DNA from: CAVRQM01 sp965246915
GTDB lineage: Bacteria > Pseudomonadota > Alphaproteobacteria > Acetobacterales > Acetobacteraceae
Direction: 5' to 3'
Assembly: GCA_965246915.1 (NCBI GenBank)
Contig: CBDFGB010000016.1
Span: forward strand, 1 to 64,000
Length of the DNA: 64,000 nucleotides
The position numbers and the translations under genes are program-made. Positions 1 through 9,000 of the stretch are shown here, one piece after another; the first letter of the stretch is position 1, and every line of letters starts with the position of its first letter. The notes under the pieces were generated by a model. It made no database searches. It was not told where the DNA came from and saw only the letters and a list, made by a program, of their open reading frames with translations.

Positions 1-3000
1 TCGATCTGGCCGCGCACGTGTCCGGAAAATTCGCCGCCCCAGAGGCGACCGGCCGCCTGACCGTCGACGAACTCGCCAGTTCGGGCGCCAGGGTGCGCAG
101 GCTGATCGCGGAACTGTCTGGAACCACGGGAAAGGTGGCGGTCCGAGCCACCGCCGAGGGCGTCCGTCTGCCAGGCCCGCAACCCACGTTGATCGAAGCG
201 GACCCGGTCCATGCGTCGGCCGAGGTGACATTGAGCGCCCCGGACAGGCCGGTGTTGTTCACCCTGTCGCATCCGCTGCTCGCGGTGAGCGGCAACGGCC
301 ATCTCGTGCCGTCCCTGTCGCTTGCCGCGCACGCCACCGCGCCCGATCTCAAATCCTTCGCGGCGGTCGGCGGCGTGGATCTCGCCGGCAGCACCGCGCT
401 CGATCTTACGGTCACGCAGGCGGCGACGACCGCTTTGACCGTCGATGGGACCGTGACCTTGGCGAGCGGTCCGGGTCCGAGCGCCGCGCTGGTCGGTGGC
501 GACGCGAAACTCGGATTGACGGTCGACCTGGGACCGGAGACGACGATCTCGCGGTTTGCCTTCGACGGCGCGGCTCTGCGTGTCGCGGCCACCGGCCACG
601 CGGGCGAGCGGATCGGCGCGGACGCGACGATCGAACTCCCCGACCTGAAAATCCTCGCGCCGACGGTCGGCGGTCACATGCGACTGCGTGCGGTCGCCGA
701 CGGCACGCCGAGCGACATCGCGCTCGATGCCGAGCTCGACGGTGATGTCGCGACGTCGGCGGTCCCGTCGGGGCCGGTCTCGGCGAAACTCCATGCGCGG
801 GGCCTGCCGGGAGCACCCAGCGGCCGGCTCACCGCGGAAGGTCAACTCGACGGCGCTCCGCTGTCGCTTGATGCCGTCGCCGACCGGGCGGCCGACGGCG
901 CCTCGAACCTCAGGATCGACCGCGCGGAGTGGCGCAGCGCCCATGCCGAGGGCGCTCTCGCCCTGGCTGCCGGCGCGACGCTGCCGACCGGCAGGATCTC
1001 GCTGCGGATGACCCGGCTGGACGATCTGCGCCGATTGGCTGGAATGGCCCTGACCGGCAGCGTCGAGGCCAGTGTCGAACTGGCCGACAGCCTTGTCACC
1101 GCGCGGATTCGAGCGGAACGCGCGGGCATTCCCGGCACATCGGTTTCGCGCGCCACGCTGGACGCGAAGGTCGCGGATCCGCTGGGGGCGGCGAGGATCG
1201 ATGCAAAGCTGGTCGCGAGCGGAGTGCAATCCGGCGGCACGAACGGCGACGCCACGGTCACCGTCGCCGGTCCGCGCACCGCTCTAGCGATCCGTGCCGA
1301 CCTAAAATCGGCAGCCCTTGCCGGCGGTCCGGCCTCCGCTTCGGCACGCGCCGTGCTCGACGCGGACAAAAGCGTGGTGGCGCTGGCGGCGCTTGAGGCG
1401 ACCGCCAGGGGTCAGACTGTGCGGCTGCTCGCGCCGGCGCGCGTGTCGTTCGGCGAGACGGTTGCCGTGGACCGGCTGCGCCTCGGGTTTCGCGATGCCG
1501 TGCTGGACATCGCGGGACGCGCCTCGCCGACGCTCGACCTGACCGCCTCGCTGCGCAATCTTCGGGCCGACCTGGCCGCCCTTGCCGACCCGAGTCTGGC
1601 GGCGGACGGCGTGATCTCGGCCGACGCGAAGCTGACCGGCACCCCTGCCCGCCCGTCCGGCACGGTGCGGCTGAACGCCGCCGGGCTGCATCTGCGGACC
1701 GGTCCGGGCAGCACGCTGCCGCCGCTGACGGTGGTCGCCAACGCGGCTTTGGCAGGACAGCAAGCGCGGCTCGACGCCGCTCTGACCGGCGGCAAGAACC
1801 GGCTGACGCTCACCGGCACCGCGCCGATCGATCCTTCCGCGCGGATGGATCTGCGGGCGGCCGGCGGCATCGACCTCGCCGTGCTCGACCCGCTGCTCGC
1901 CGCCGACGGAAGGCGGGTGCGGGGTCAGATCACGCTCGATGCCGGCGTGACGGGGACGATGGCGGCCCCGCAGGCGAGTGGCACCGTGCGGCTGACCGGC
2001 GGCGAGGTGCAGGATTTTTCACAGGGATTGCGGCTTGATCGGATCGAGGCCCTGCTCACCGCCGCCGGCGACACGGTGCGGATCGACCGCCTGAACGCCC
2101 GGGCGGGGTCGGGAACGATCGGCGGCATCGGCAGCATCGGGTTGACCGGCGCGATGCCGGTCGACCTGCGGATCACCGCGCGCAACGCGACGCCTCTGGC
2201 CAGCGACCTGCTGACCGCGCTGCTCGACGCCGACCTGAACGTCTCGGGCACGCTGCAGGAGCGGCTGAGCCTCGGCGGCGGTATCACCATCAGGCGCGCC
2301 GAGATCCGAGTCCCGGAGCGGCTGCCTGCCAGCATCCCGCTGCTCGACGTGCGACAGCCGGGTGCCAAGCCCCCGCCGCCACCCGCCCCGCCGTTGGTGA
2401 TCGGGCTCGATCTGCGGATCACGTCGCCCGGCCAGATTTTCGTCCGGGGGCGCGGCATCGACGCGGAGCTGGAAGGCAATCTGCACGTCGGCGGGACCAC
2501 GGCGCAGCCGGTTCCGGAAGGCGGATTCACGCTACGGCGCGGCAGTTTCAGCATCGCCGGCAGGACGCTGACGTTCAAGACGGGGCTCGTCACCTTCAAC
2601 GGCGCGAGCCGGATCGACCCGTCGATCAATTTCGTCGCCGACAGCATCGCCGGCAACGTCACCGCGACCCTGACGGTGACCGGAACCGCGAGTGACCCGA
2701 AGATCCAGCTGTCGTCGGTGCCGGACTTGCCGCAGGACGAGGTGCTGGCCCATTTGCTGTTCGGCCAGAGCGCGTCGAGCCTCGGCCCGTTTCAGCTCGC
2801 GCAGATCGCCGCCGCCCTGGCCCAGTTCAGCGGCGTCGGCGGCGGTGGCTTCGACCCGCTGAACTCGGTACGCAAGGGACTCGGCCTCGATACGCTCTCG
2901 GTCGGCGGCGGCGGTGGCGGCGGCACATCGCCCAATGTCGAGGCCGGTCGATACGTGTCGCAAGGCGTCTACGTGGGCGCGCGGCAAGCCACGTCCGGCG

Positions 3001-3155
3001 GCGGGACGCAGGCGGTCGTGCAGGTCGATCTGCTCAAGGGGCTCAAGCTGGAAAGCACGGTCGGCACCGGCGGCGGCACCGCCCAGGGCTCGGCGCAGAG
3101 CGGCGCCGCGTCGCAAGGCACCGGGGTGGGATTGACGTATCAGTTCGAGTATTGA
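1..3155 (+). CDS. tamB: Translocation and assembly module protein TamB, 5' end outside window
   Basis: TamB is an inner-membrane-anchored periplasmic protein that works with the outer-membrane barrel TamA in envelope biogenesis (protein insertion, lipid transport). About 1050 codons are visible. The frame is already open at base 3, so the GTG at 18 is probably internal and the N-terminal anchor lies upstream. The sequence is Gly/Ala/Asp/Leu-rich with the alternating pattern of long beta-strand repeats. The C-terminal ~350 residues match the TamB/DUF490 domain: GSFSIAGRTLTF, then DPSINFVAD, then LPQDEVLAHLLFGQ, and an aromatic last residue (QFEY). A Gly-rich linker (GGGGGGG) precedes the final strands. 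TamA would be expected just upstream. The stop codon lies inside the ribosome-binding site of the next gene. Confidence 0.93.
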   Translation, partial: DLAAHVSGKFAAPEATGRLTVDELASSGARVRRLIAELSGTTGKVAVRATAEGVRLPGPQPTLIEADPVHASAEVTLSAPDRPVLFTLSHPLLAVSGNGHLVPSLSLAAHATAPDLKSFAAVGGVDLAGSTALDLTVTQAATTALTVDGTVTLASGPGPSAALVGGDAKLGLTVDLGPETTISRFAFDGAALRVAATGHAGERIGADATIELPDLKILAPTVGGHMRLRAVADGTPSDIALDAELDGDVATSAVPSGPVSAKLHARGLPGAPSGRLTAEGQLDGAPLSLDAVADRAADGASNLRIDRAEWRSAHAEGALALAAGATLPTGRISLRMTRLDDLRRLAGMALTGSVEASVELADSLVTARIRAERAGIPGTSVSRATLDAKVADPLGAARIDAKLVASGVQSGGTNGDATVTVAGPRTALAIRADLKSAALAGGPASASARAVLDADKSVVALAALEATARGQTVRLLAPARVSFGETVAVDRLRLGFRDAVLDIAGRASPTLDLTASLRNLRADLAALADPSLAADGVISADAKLTGTPARPSGTVRLNAAGLHLRTGPGSTLPPLTVVANAALAGQQARLDAALTGGKNRLTLTGTAPIDPSARMDLRAAGGIDLAVLDPLLAADGRRVRGQITLDAGVTGTMAAPQASGTVRLTGGEVQDFSQGLRLDRIEALLTAAGDTVRIDRLNARAGSGTIGGIGSIGLTGAMPVDLRITARNATPLASDLLTALLDADLNVSGTLQERLSLGGGITIRRAEIRVPERLPASIPLLDVRQPGAKPPPPPAPPLVIGLDLRITSPGQIFVRGRGIDAELEGNLHVGGTTAQPVPEGGFTLRRGSFSIAGRTLTFKTGLVTFNGASRIDPSINFVADSIAGNVTATLTVTGTASDPKIQLSSVPDLPQDEVLAHLLFGQSASSLGPFQLAQIAAALAQFSGVGGGGFDPLNSVRKGLGLDTLSVGGGGGGGTSPNVEAGRYVSQGVYVGARQATSGGGTQAVVQVDLLKGLKLESTVGTGGGTAQGSAQSGAASQGTGVGLTYQFEY

Positions 3156-3161
3156 GGCCGC

Positions 3162-3533
3162 ATGGTCACGATCGTCCAAAAGGAGTCGTTGCGCGGCACG
3201 GCTCGCCATGTTCGCAATCAGACGTACGAAACCGTGCGCCTTCTGCTCGCGGAGGATGGCGCGGAGGCGACCGTCACTGACATTGTTTTGGCACCCGATG
3301 TCGAGGAGACCTATGGCTCCGATCAGCGGATCGAGATCGCATATTGCATCGAGGGCGATGCCGAACTGACCGATCTCGCCAGCGGCGTTGTTCATCGCAT
3401 CATTCCGGGCGTGCTTTGGGTCGCGCAGCGCGGTGAACGGTTTCGTTTCCGCGCGAGCGTTCCCACGCGTCTCGTCTGCGTCTTCGTGCCGCCGTTCTCC
3501 GGTGAGGAGACCGGGTTCGCGCGCGACGCCTGA
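3162..3533 (+). CDS. EctC-like single-domain cupin (ectoine synthase family homologue)
   Basis: This 123-residue cupin resembles ectoine synthase: IAYCIEGDAELTDLASG matches the EctC stretch around EAVYCIEGEGEVE, and LVCVFVPPFSGEE matches LACVFxPxxTGxE. EctC closes N-acetyl-diaminobutyrate to ectoine. Two things argue against true ectoine synthase. No ectA or ectB is present, and where EctC has GDxYxLDxHDEH this protein has GVLWVAQRGERF, so the metal-binding Tyr and His appear to be Trp and Phe; the Glu just before AYC is kept. The start is set by GAGG at 3154-3157, which overlaps the tamB stop. The gene probably reads through from tamB. A cupin of unknown substrate is the safe call. Confidence 0.72.
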   Translation: MVTIVQKESLRGTARHVRNQTYETVRLLLAEDGAEATVTDIVLAPDVEETYGSDQRIEIAYCIEGDAELTDLASGVVHRIIPGVLWVAQRGERFRFRASVPTRLVCVFVPPFSGEETGFARDA

Positions 3534-3539
3534 ACCGGC

Positions 3540-3905
3540 TCAAGCGCTCACAGGATACTTCACGTAGAACACGCTCACGGTCGAGGGCACGTCGTATTCG
3601 ACCGGAACGAGCTTGGGAAAGAACAGCACATCGCCAGGGACCACGTCCCACGTATCGCCGGCCGAACGAACGGTCATGGCGCCCGCGAACACGTGGATGA
3701 TCTCGTCGAACGGCAGTTCCCACACGGTCCGCACCCGCGTGTACGTCGCGACCCCGCAGCCGATCGTGGCGCTCACGTTCGGACCGACCAAACGCGCGAT
3801 GGACGCGGTGCCATAATAGCGGTTGTCGAAGCCCTCGTACGGCTCGAAGGAGCGCTCCACGCCGCGATAGACTCGCACCCCAGACGTCATGGCGGCGGAC
3901 GTCAT
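3540..3905 (-). CDS. EutQ-like cupin domain protein
   Basis: A cupin of about 121 residues. The C-terminal half (FDEIIHVFAGAMTVRSAGD, then PGDVLFFPK, then PSTVSVFYVKYP) follows the pattern of the ethanolamine-utilisation cupin EutQ. No other eut gene is in the window, so ethanolamine metabolism is not implied. The frame stays open further upstream into the Rieske gene, but the ATG at 3905 overlaps the Rieske stop codon (ATGA) and fits the family start; a second ATG is at 3890. The overlap implies translational coupling, so this cupin probably acts on the same compound as the oxygenase. Its stop is six bases from that of the EctC-like gene on the other strand. Confidence 0.8.
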   Translation of the reverse strand: MTSAAMTSGVRVYRGVERSFEPYEGFDNRYYGTASIARLVGPNVSATIGCGVATYTRVRTVWELPFDEIIHVFAGAMTVRSAGDTWDVVPGDVLFFPKLVPVEYDVPSTVSVFYVKYPVSA

Positions 3906-5041
3906 GGCGGCCCGGCGAGATCGTCGAGAACGCGTCTCTGCACGGCGAGCGCCACCTGGTCCATCACCGCGGAGAAGCAGCCTCCGTCGAACGCGGGCGA
4001 GGCGCGGCCCCGCTGCAACCGGGCCAGGATCCCGAAATCCTGGCTGTTGAGGTGTCGCCAGCCGTCGATCCACCATTGGCGCGCGTCGGCCGCGCCATCA
4101 CTGGCGACGAACGAGAAATCGAGCCGCTCTGCCGTCGTGTCGGCGGCGGTCGCGTCGAGCGTGATGCTGAACAACTGGTTCGGCATCAGGAAGAACAGCA
4201 CGTTGGGGTAGAGCAACAGAAACTCACCGCGGTTCGCGAGGTCCGCCGGCAGGTCGGGGAATGACGGGATCGCCCGGGCCCGTGGATCGCCCGAGAAAGC
4301 GCTCCGGGTGGCGCTGCAATAGGCTGGCGGTTCAATAATGTCGAAATGATCTTCCGGCCGCGAGTGCCCGACCACCTGCGGGTGGACCCACTCAAGATGC
4401 AGCGTATCGACGAAGTTTTCGGCGACCAACTTCCAATTGGCGTCGACCGTGCACGTCTCGGTATGGGCATGCGCGAGCCGATCGAAGTCATACGGCCGCC
4501 AGCGGGCAAGCAGCGGCCCGGCCCAGTCGGCGAACGGCGGCGCGGTCCCGGACAGATTGACGAACAGCAGACCGCCGAACGCCTCGGCGAGTCGGACCGG
4601 ACGCAACTCGAACTGCGTCGGATCGAAGCCAGGGGCGTCACGCCGACCAATCCCGCCGAAATCGGGCGTGGCGCGCAACAGGCCCGCGAGGTCGTAGGCC
4701 CAGCCGTGGTAAGGACACACGAGCGTGGGCCGACCGTGGCAGGGTGCATCGAGCAACCGCAGCCCGCGATGGCCGCAGACGTTGTGGAACGCCCGGAGCG
4801 TGCCGTCGCGCCCGCGCAGGAGGATGATCGGAACGCCCGCCGCCTCGACCGGCATCGCGTCGCCCGGCCGCGCAATATCGGCGGCGTGTCCGACCGCCAG
4901 CCACTGCGCCCGGAAAATCCGCTCCCGCTCCAGCGTCAGGATCGCCGGGTCCCGATACATCGCGTTGGACAGCCCGGTCGCCCGGGTGGCGTCCGCGGCG
5001 AGCGATGTCCGGTTTGCCTGCAGCGCCTCGGCCAGGTCCAT
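3902..5041 (-). CDS. Rieske non-heme iron oxygenase, alpha subunit
   Basis: A 379-residue oxygenase component. The Rieske [2Fe-2S] ligands are Cys89, His91, Cys109 and His112 (CGH, then CPYH). The catalytic domain has the NxxDxxHxxxxH mononuclear iron motif with His215 and His220, and the third ligand is probably Asp335 in NSQDFGILARLQRG. Length and this C-terminal motif resemble the group that demethylates or cleaves quaternary amines (GbcA, CntA, stachydrine demethylase types) more than biphenyl-type dioxygenases. Substrate is unknown. No ferredoxin reductase is adjacent, so electrons must come from elsewhere. GAGGGG lies just upstream of the ATG. It is coupled to the downstream EutQ-like cupin. 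Confidence 0.92.
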   Translation of the reverse strand: MDLAEALQANRTSLAADATRATGLSNAMYRDPAILTLERERIFRAQWLAVGHAADIARPGDAMPVEAAGVPIILLRGRDGTLRAFHNVCGHRGLRLLDAPCHGRPTLVCPYHGWAYDLAGLLRATPDFGGIGRRDAPGFDPTQFELRPVRLAEAFGGLLFVNLSGTAPPFADWAGPLLARWRPYDFDRLAHAHTETCTVDANWKLVAENFVDTLHLEWVHPQVVGHSRPEDHFDIIEPPAYCSATRSAFSGDPRARAIPSFPDLPADLANRGEFLLLYPNVLFFLMPNQLFSITLDATAADTTAERLDFSFVASDGAADARQWWIDGWRHLNSQDFGILARLQRGRASPAFDGGCFSAVMDQVALAVQRRVLDDLAGPP

Positions 5042-5237
5042 GAGCCCCTCGTCAGAACACGCATCTCACGAGACACGGGAGATGGAGCGGAGTCCACCAT
5101 GGGGCAGATTTCGCGGCCTTACGCGGACCCACCGCGTCGCCGCTGCCCGTAGCGGGCCGCGTCCGGCATGCGTCAAACAGACGGACCCGGCCAATATAAC
5201 TTGACGAACAGCACTGTTTTATGATTTACATCGACTT

Positions 5238-5996
5238 GTGGACACAAACCCTCAACCCATCGCCGAGAGTTTGGCATCCATCCTGGAGGGGTTGTGCAAG
5301 ACAATCGCCGTTCGGGCCGCAAAAACCCCACTCACGGCACCGATCTTCATCCTGCTCTGGGGCCGGCTGCGCCGCCTCTCCCAGCGCTTCGCCGCCCTCG
5401 TCGCCCGGTTCGAGGCAGGACGCCTCCGCCCCCCTCGCCCGCCTCGACCCGCGCCGGCGCGCCCCGAACACGCCCTGCCCGAGCCGCCGTCCGGAGGCGA
5501 TCCGAAACAGCGCATCTCTTTTCCGGGGTGGCTCGGCTGGGTGCTGGGTGCCGTCCCGGGGTCCGCCAATTTCGGCGAGCATCTCCGCCATTTGCTGATG
5601 CGGCCCGAGATGGCCGCCTTGCTGGAGGCCGCACCCCAGGCGGCGCGAATGCTCCGGCCACTCTGCCACATGCTCGGGATCGAGCCCTGGCACGATCTGC
5701 CTTCCGTCCTGTTCCGACCCAAGGTCCGCCAGGCGAGACCCCGCCGAGTAGCAACGCCCAAACCACCCGGAGCCGGCAAGCCTGGTCCGAGCCGGCCTAT
5801 CTCAGTCCCATCGAGGCTCGGTCGGCCGAAACCCGCGCCGACGAGGCCGACATGGCCCACCCCGGCCGCGCCCACGTCGAGCCCCGGTCTCACCCGAAGT
5901 CGACCGCAGGCGGCCCGAGCCTCGTGGAATCTGCAAAATCGAAAAACGCCCACAATGAGCCTGCGGCCCAGCCGTGGCCGTAATGTTACGAAGTAG
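5238..5996 (+). CDS. Conserved hypothetical protein, Pro/Arg-rich C-terminus
   Basis: A 252-residue protein of unknown function. The N-terminal half looks folded: an alpha-helical segment around LTAPIFILLWGRLRRL, then FPGWLGWVLGAVPGSANFG, HLLMRPEMAALL and AAPQAARMLRPLCHMLGI. I associate this pattern with a lineage-restricted family in Acetobacteraceae (recollection, not a search). After about residue 160 it becomes low-complexity, rich in Pro, Arg, Ser and Thr, and is probably disordered. The start is a GTG at 5238; no in-frame ATG lies nearby. It stands alone between the divergent Rieske gene and the convergent mfd gene. A 196-bp promoter-bearing gap precedes it. Confidence 0.6.
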   Translation: MDTNPQPIAESLASILEGLCKTIAVRAAKTPLTAPIFILLWGRLRRLSQRFAALVARFEAGRLRPPRPPRPAPARPEHALPEPPSGGDPKQRISFPGWLGWVLGAVPGSANFGEHLRHLLMRPEMAALLEAAPQAARMLRPLCHMLGIEPWHDLPSVLFRPKVRQARPRRVATPKPPGAGKPGPSRPISVPSRLGRPKPAPTRPTWPTPAAPTSSPGLTRSRPQAARASWNLQNRKTPTMSLRPSRGRNVTK

Positions 5997-6005
5997 CAAT
6001 GTAAT

Positions 6006-6024
6006 GGCCGCTGACTAAGCGGCC
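6006..6024. terminator. Short hairpin between convergent genes
   Basis: A perfect 7-bp inverted repeat (GGCCGCT / AGCGGCC) with the 5-base loop GACTA, followed by TTT on the + strand. It sits 10 bases past the stop of the hypothetical gene and contains the mfd stop codon at 6015-6017. It could end transcription from both sides, but neither flank has a long T-run. Confidence 0.4.
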
Positions 6025-9000
6025 TTTGCCTGCTCCACCAGACGGTTCAGGTTGGCCGCGACGTCGCGGGCCATGCGCAGCCGCTCTGGAAGGTTCATCT
6101 CCTGGGCGATCGCCAGCTTATGGTCGGGGCGCAGCCGGATCAGCCCGCCCTTGCTCGTCACCCACGACACCAGCCCGGCCGGATTGCCGAACTTGTTGCC
6201 GCGGAACCCGACGACCATGCCCTTCGGCCCGGCCTCCAGCTTCTCGACGCCGGCCGCTCGGCACAGCCGCTTCAAGGTGACGACCTGGAGCAGGTTCTCG
6301 ACCTCCCCCGGCAACGGCCCGAAGCGGTCCACCAGTTCGGCGGCCATCGCCTCGGTCTCCGCGTCCGACGACAGCCCACCGATCCGCCGATACAGGCCAA
6401 GGCGCACCGGCAGCTCGCGGACATAGGCCTCCGGGATCAGCACCGGCAGGCCGAGGCCGATGCTCGGAGTCCAATCGCGGTCGTCCGGTCGCCGTTTGCC
6501 GCGCTCCTGTCGCAATTCGGCGACCGCGTCCTCCAGCATCTGCTGATACAACTCGATGCCGACCTCGCGGATATGCCCGCTCTGCTCGTCGCCCAACAGA
6601 TTGCCCGCGCCGCGGATGTCTAGGTCGTGGCTGGCCAGGGTGAAACCGGCGCCCAGCGCGTCGAGCGTCTGCATCACGTTCAGCCGCTTCTCGGCGGCGG
6701 CCGACAGCACATGGCTCTGCGGCCAGGTCAGGTAGGCATAGCCGCGCTGCTTGCCGCGCCCGACCCGCCCGCGGAGCTGATAAAGCTGACCGAGGCCGAA
6801 CATGTCGGCGCGATGGATCAGCAGCGTGTTGACCGCCGGCATATCCAGGCCACTCTCGACGATGTTGGTCGACAGCAGGATGTCGTATTTGCCGTCGCCG
6901 AACTCGGTCATGACCCGTTCCAGCTCGGTGGGCGCCAGCCGTCCATGCGCATGGGCGATCCGCGCCTCGGGCACGATCTCGCGCAGCCGATTGGCCATGC
7001 GGTCGAGATCCTCGATTCGCGGCACGACGCAGAAGACCTGGCCGCCGCGGAACCGCTCGCGCAGCAGGGCCTCGCGCACCACCACCGAGTCGAACGGCAT
7101 GATGAACGTGCGCACCGCGAGCCGATCGACCGGCGGCGTGGCGATCAGACTCATCTCGCGCACGCCGGTCAGCGCCAGTTGCAGGGTGCGCGGAATAGGC
7201 GTCGCGGTCAGCGTCAGCACGTGGACATCGGCCTTGAGCGATTTCAGGCGCTCTTTGTGGGCGACGCCGAAATGCTGCTCCTCGTCGACGATCACCAGCC
7301 CCAGATCGGCGAACGTCACCGATTTCGCCAGCAGCGCATGGGTGCCGACGACGATGTTGATGTGCCCGTCCGCAACCCCCGCGCGGACCTCGTTGGCGTC
7401 CTTGGCGGTGACCATGCGCGACAGCTGCGCGACCTTGATCGGCAGCCCCTCGAACCGCGCGGAGAACACCCGGAAATGCTGCCGCGCCAGCAGGGTGGTC
7501 GGCACCACGACGGCGACCTGGCTGCCCGACATCGCGGCGACGAACGCGGCGCGAAGCGCGACCTCGGTCTTGCCGAAGCCCACGTCGCCGCAGATGAGCC
7601 GGTCCATCGGCCGGCCGGAGGCCATGTCCTCCAGCACGTCGGCGATCGCGCGGCTCTGGTCCTCGGTCTCGGCGAAGGGGAAGCGGGCGCAGAACTCGTC
7701 CCACGCGCCCTCGGCCGGCGTCAGCATCGGCGCCTCGTGCAGGCGGCGCTCCGCAGCGGTGCGGATCAGCACGGCCGCCATGTCGCGGATCCGCTGCTTC
7801 ATCTTCGCTTTGCGGGTCTGCCAGCTCGCGCCGCCCAGCTTGTCGAGGCCCACGCCGGCGGTCTCGGTGCCGAAGCGAGACAACATCTCGATGTTCTCGA
7901 CCGGCAGGAACAACTTGTCGTCGCCGTCGTACAGCAGCCGCAGGCAGTCGTGCGGCGCGCCGGAGATCGCCAGCGTCACGAGCCCGTCGTAGCGGCCGAT
8001 GCCATGATCCTGATGCACCACCAGATCGCCCTCGGCGATTTCGGTCGCCTCGGCGATGAACTGGTCGGCGCGCTTGCGCTTGCGCGGCGGCCGGCTGATC
8101 CGCTCGCCGAGCAGGTCCTGCTCCGACGAGACGGCAAGGCTGTCCGAGACGAAGCCGCGCTCCAGCCCGAGCACGATCAGGCCCACGACGCCCTTCGGCA
8201 ACGCCTCGAGCCGGGCGACGTCGTCGGCCGCCTCGGTGCGCATGCCGTGCTCGCGCAGCAGCGCGCCGACCCGCTCGCGTGAGCCGCGGGTCCAGGCCGC
8301 CACGGCGATGCGGCGGCCCTCGGCGGTCCATCGATCGGCTTGCGGCTTGAACTGGGCGAACACGTCGATGCCGGCGCCGTGGGCATAGACCGGCGCCGGC
8401 CGTCCGCCGCCATCGACACCCTCGGCCCCATCCGGCCGGGCGAACGGGGAGAGGACGAATGACGGCCCGCGCGCGAGCATGGCATCCCACTCGACGCGAT
8501 CGAGATACAGCCGCTCCGGCGGCAGCGGACGATACGGGGTCTCGCCCTCGCGCGCCGGGCCGCGACGCGCGGCGAAGTGGTCGGCGATCATCTCGAGCCT
8601 GGCGGTCAGCACCTCGTCGGCCTGGTGATCGAGGCTGACCGACGCACCCGGGACGTAGTCGAGCAGCGTCTCCATCGCCTCATGGAACAGCGGCGCATAG
8701 TGCTCGATGCCGGGATGCTTGCGGCCGTCGCTCACCGAGAGGTAGAGCGGATCGGTCGCCGCCGGCTGGCCGAACAGCTCGCGCCAGCCGGCGCGGAACC
8801 GGGCGATGCTCCCGCGATCGAGCGAGACCTCGCTGACCGGGCGCAGCACGAGCCGGTCGCGCGTCTCGGCGCTGCGCTGGGTTTCCGGGTCGAAGACGCG
8901 GATGCTCTCGATCGTGTCGCCGAACAGGTCGAGCCGGACCGGCCTGGTGGCCCCGGAAGGAAACAGGTCGATGATGCCGCCGCGCATGGCGTATTCGCCC

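Noticed and set aside
3162..5041. Ectoine biosynthesis or degradation operon
   Set aside because: Only an EctC-like protein is present. No EctA, EctB, EctD, DoeA or DoeB sequence is seen nearby.
5201..5229. TTGACG followed 17 bases later by ATTTAC as a promoter for the hypothetical gene
   Set aside because: The -10 candidate matches the consensus poorly and lies 9 bases from the start codon.
6627..8282. A 551-codon open frame opposite mfd
   Set aside because: Composition is His/Arg/Gln-rich with no motif. It is an antisense artefact of Mfd codon use.
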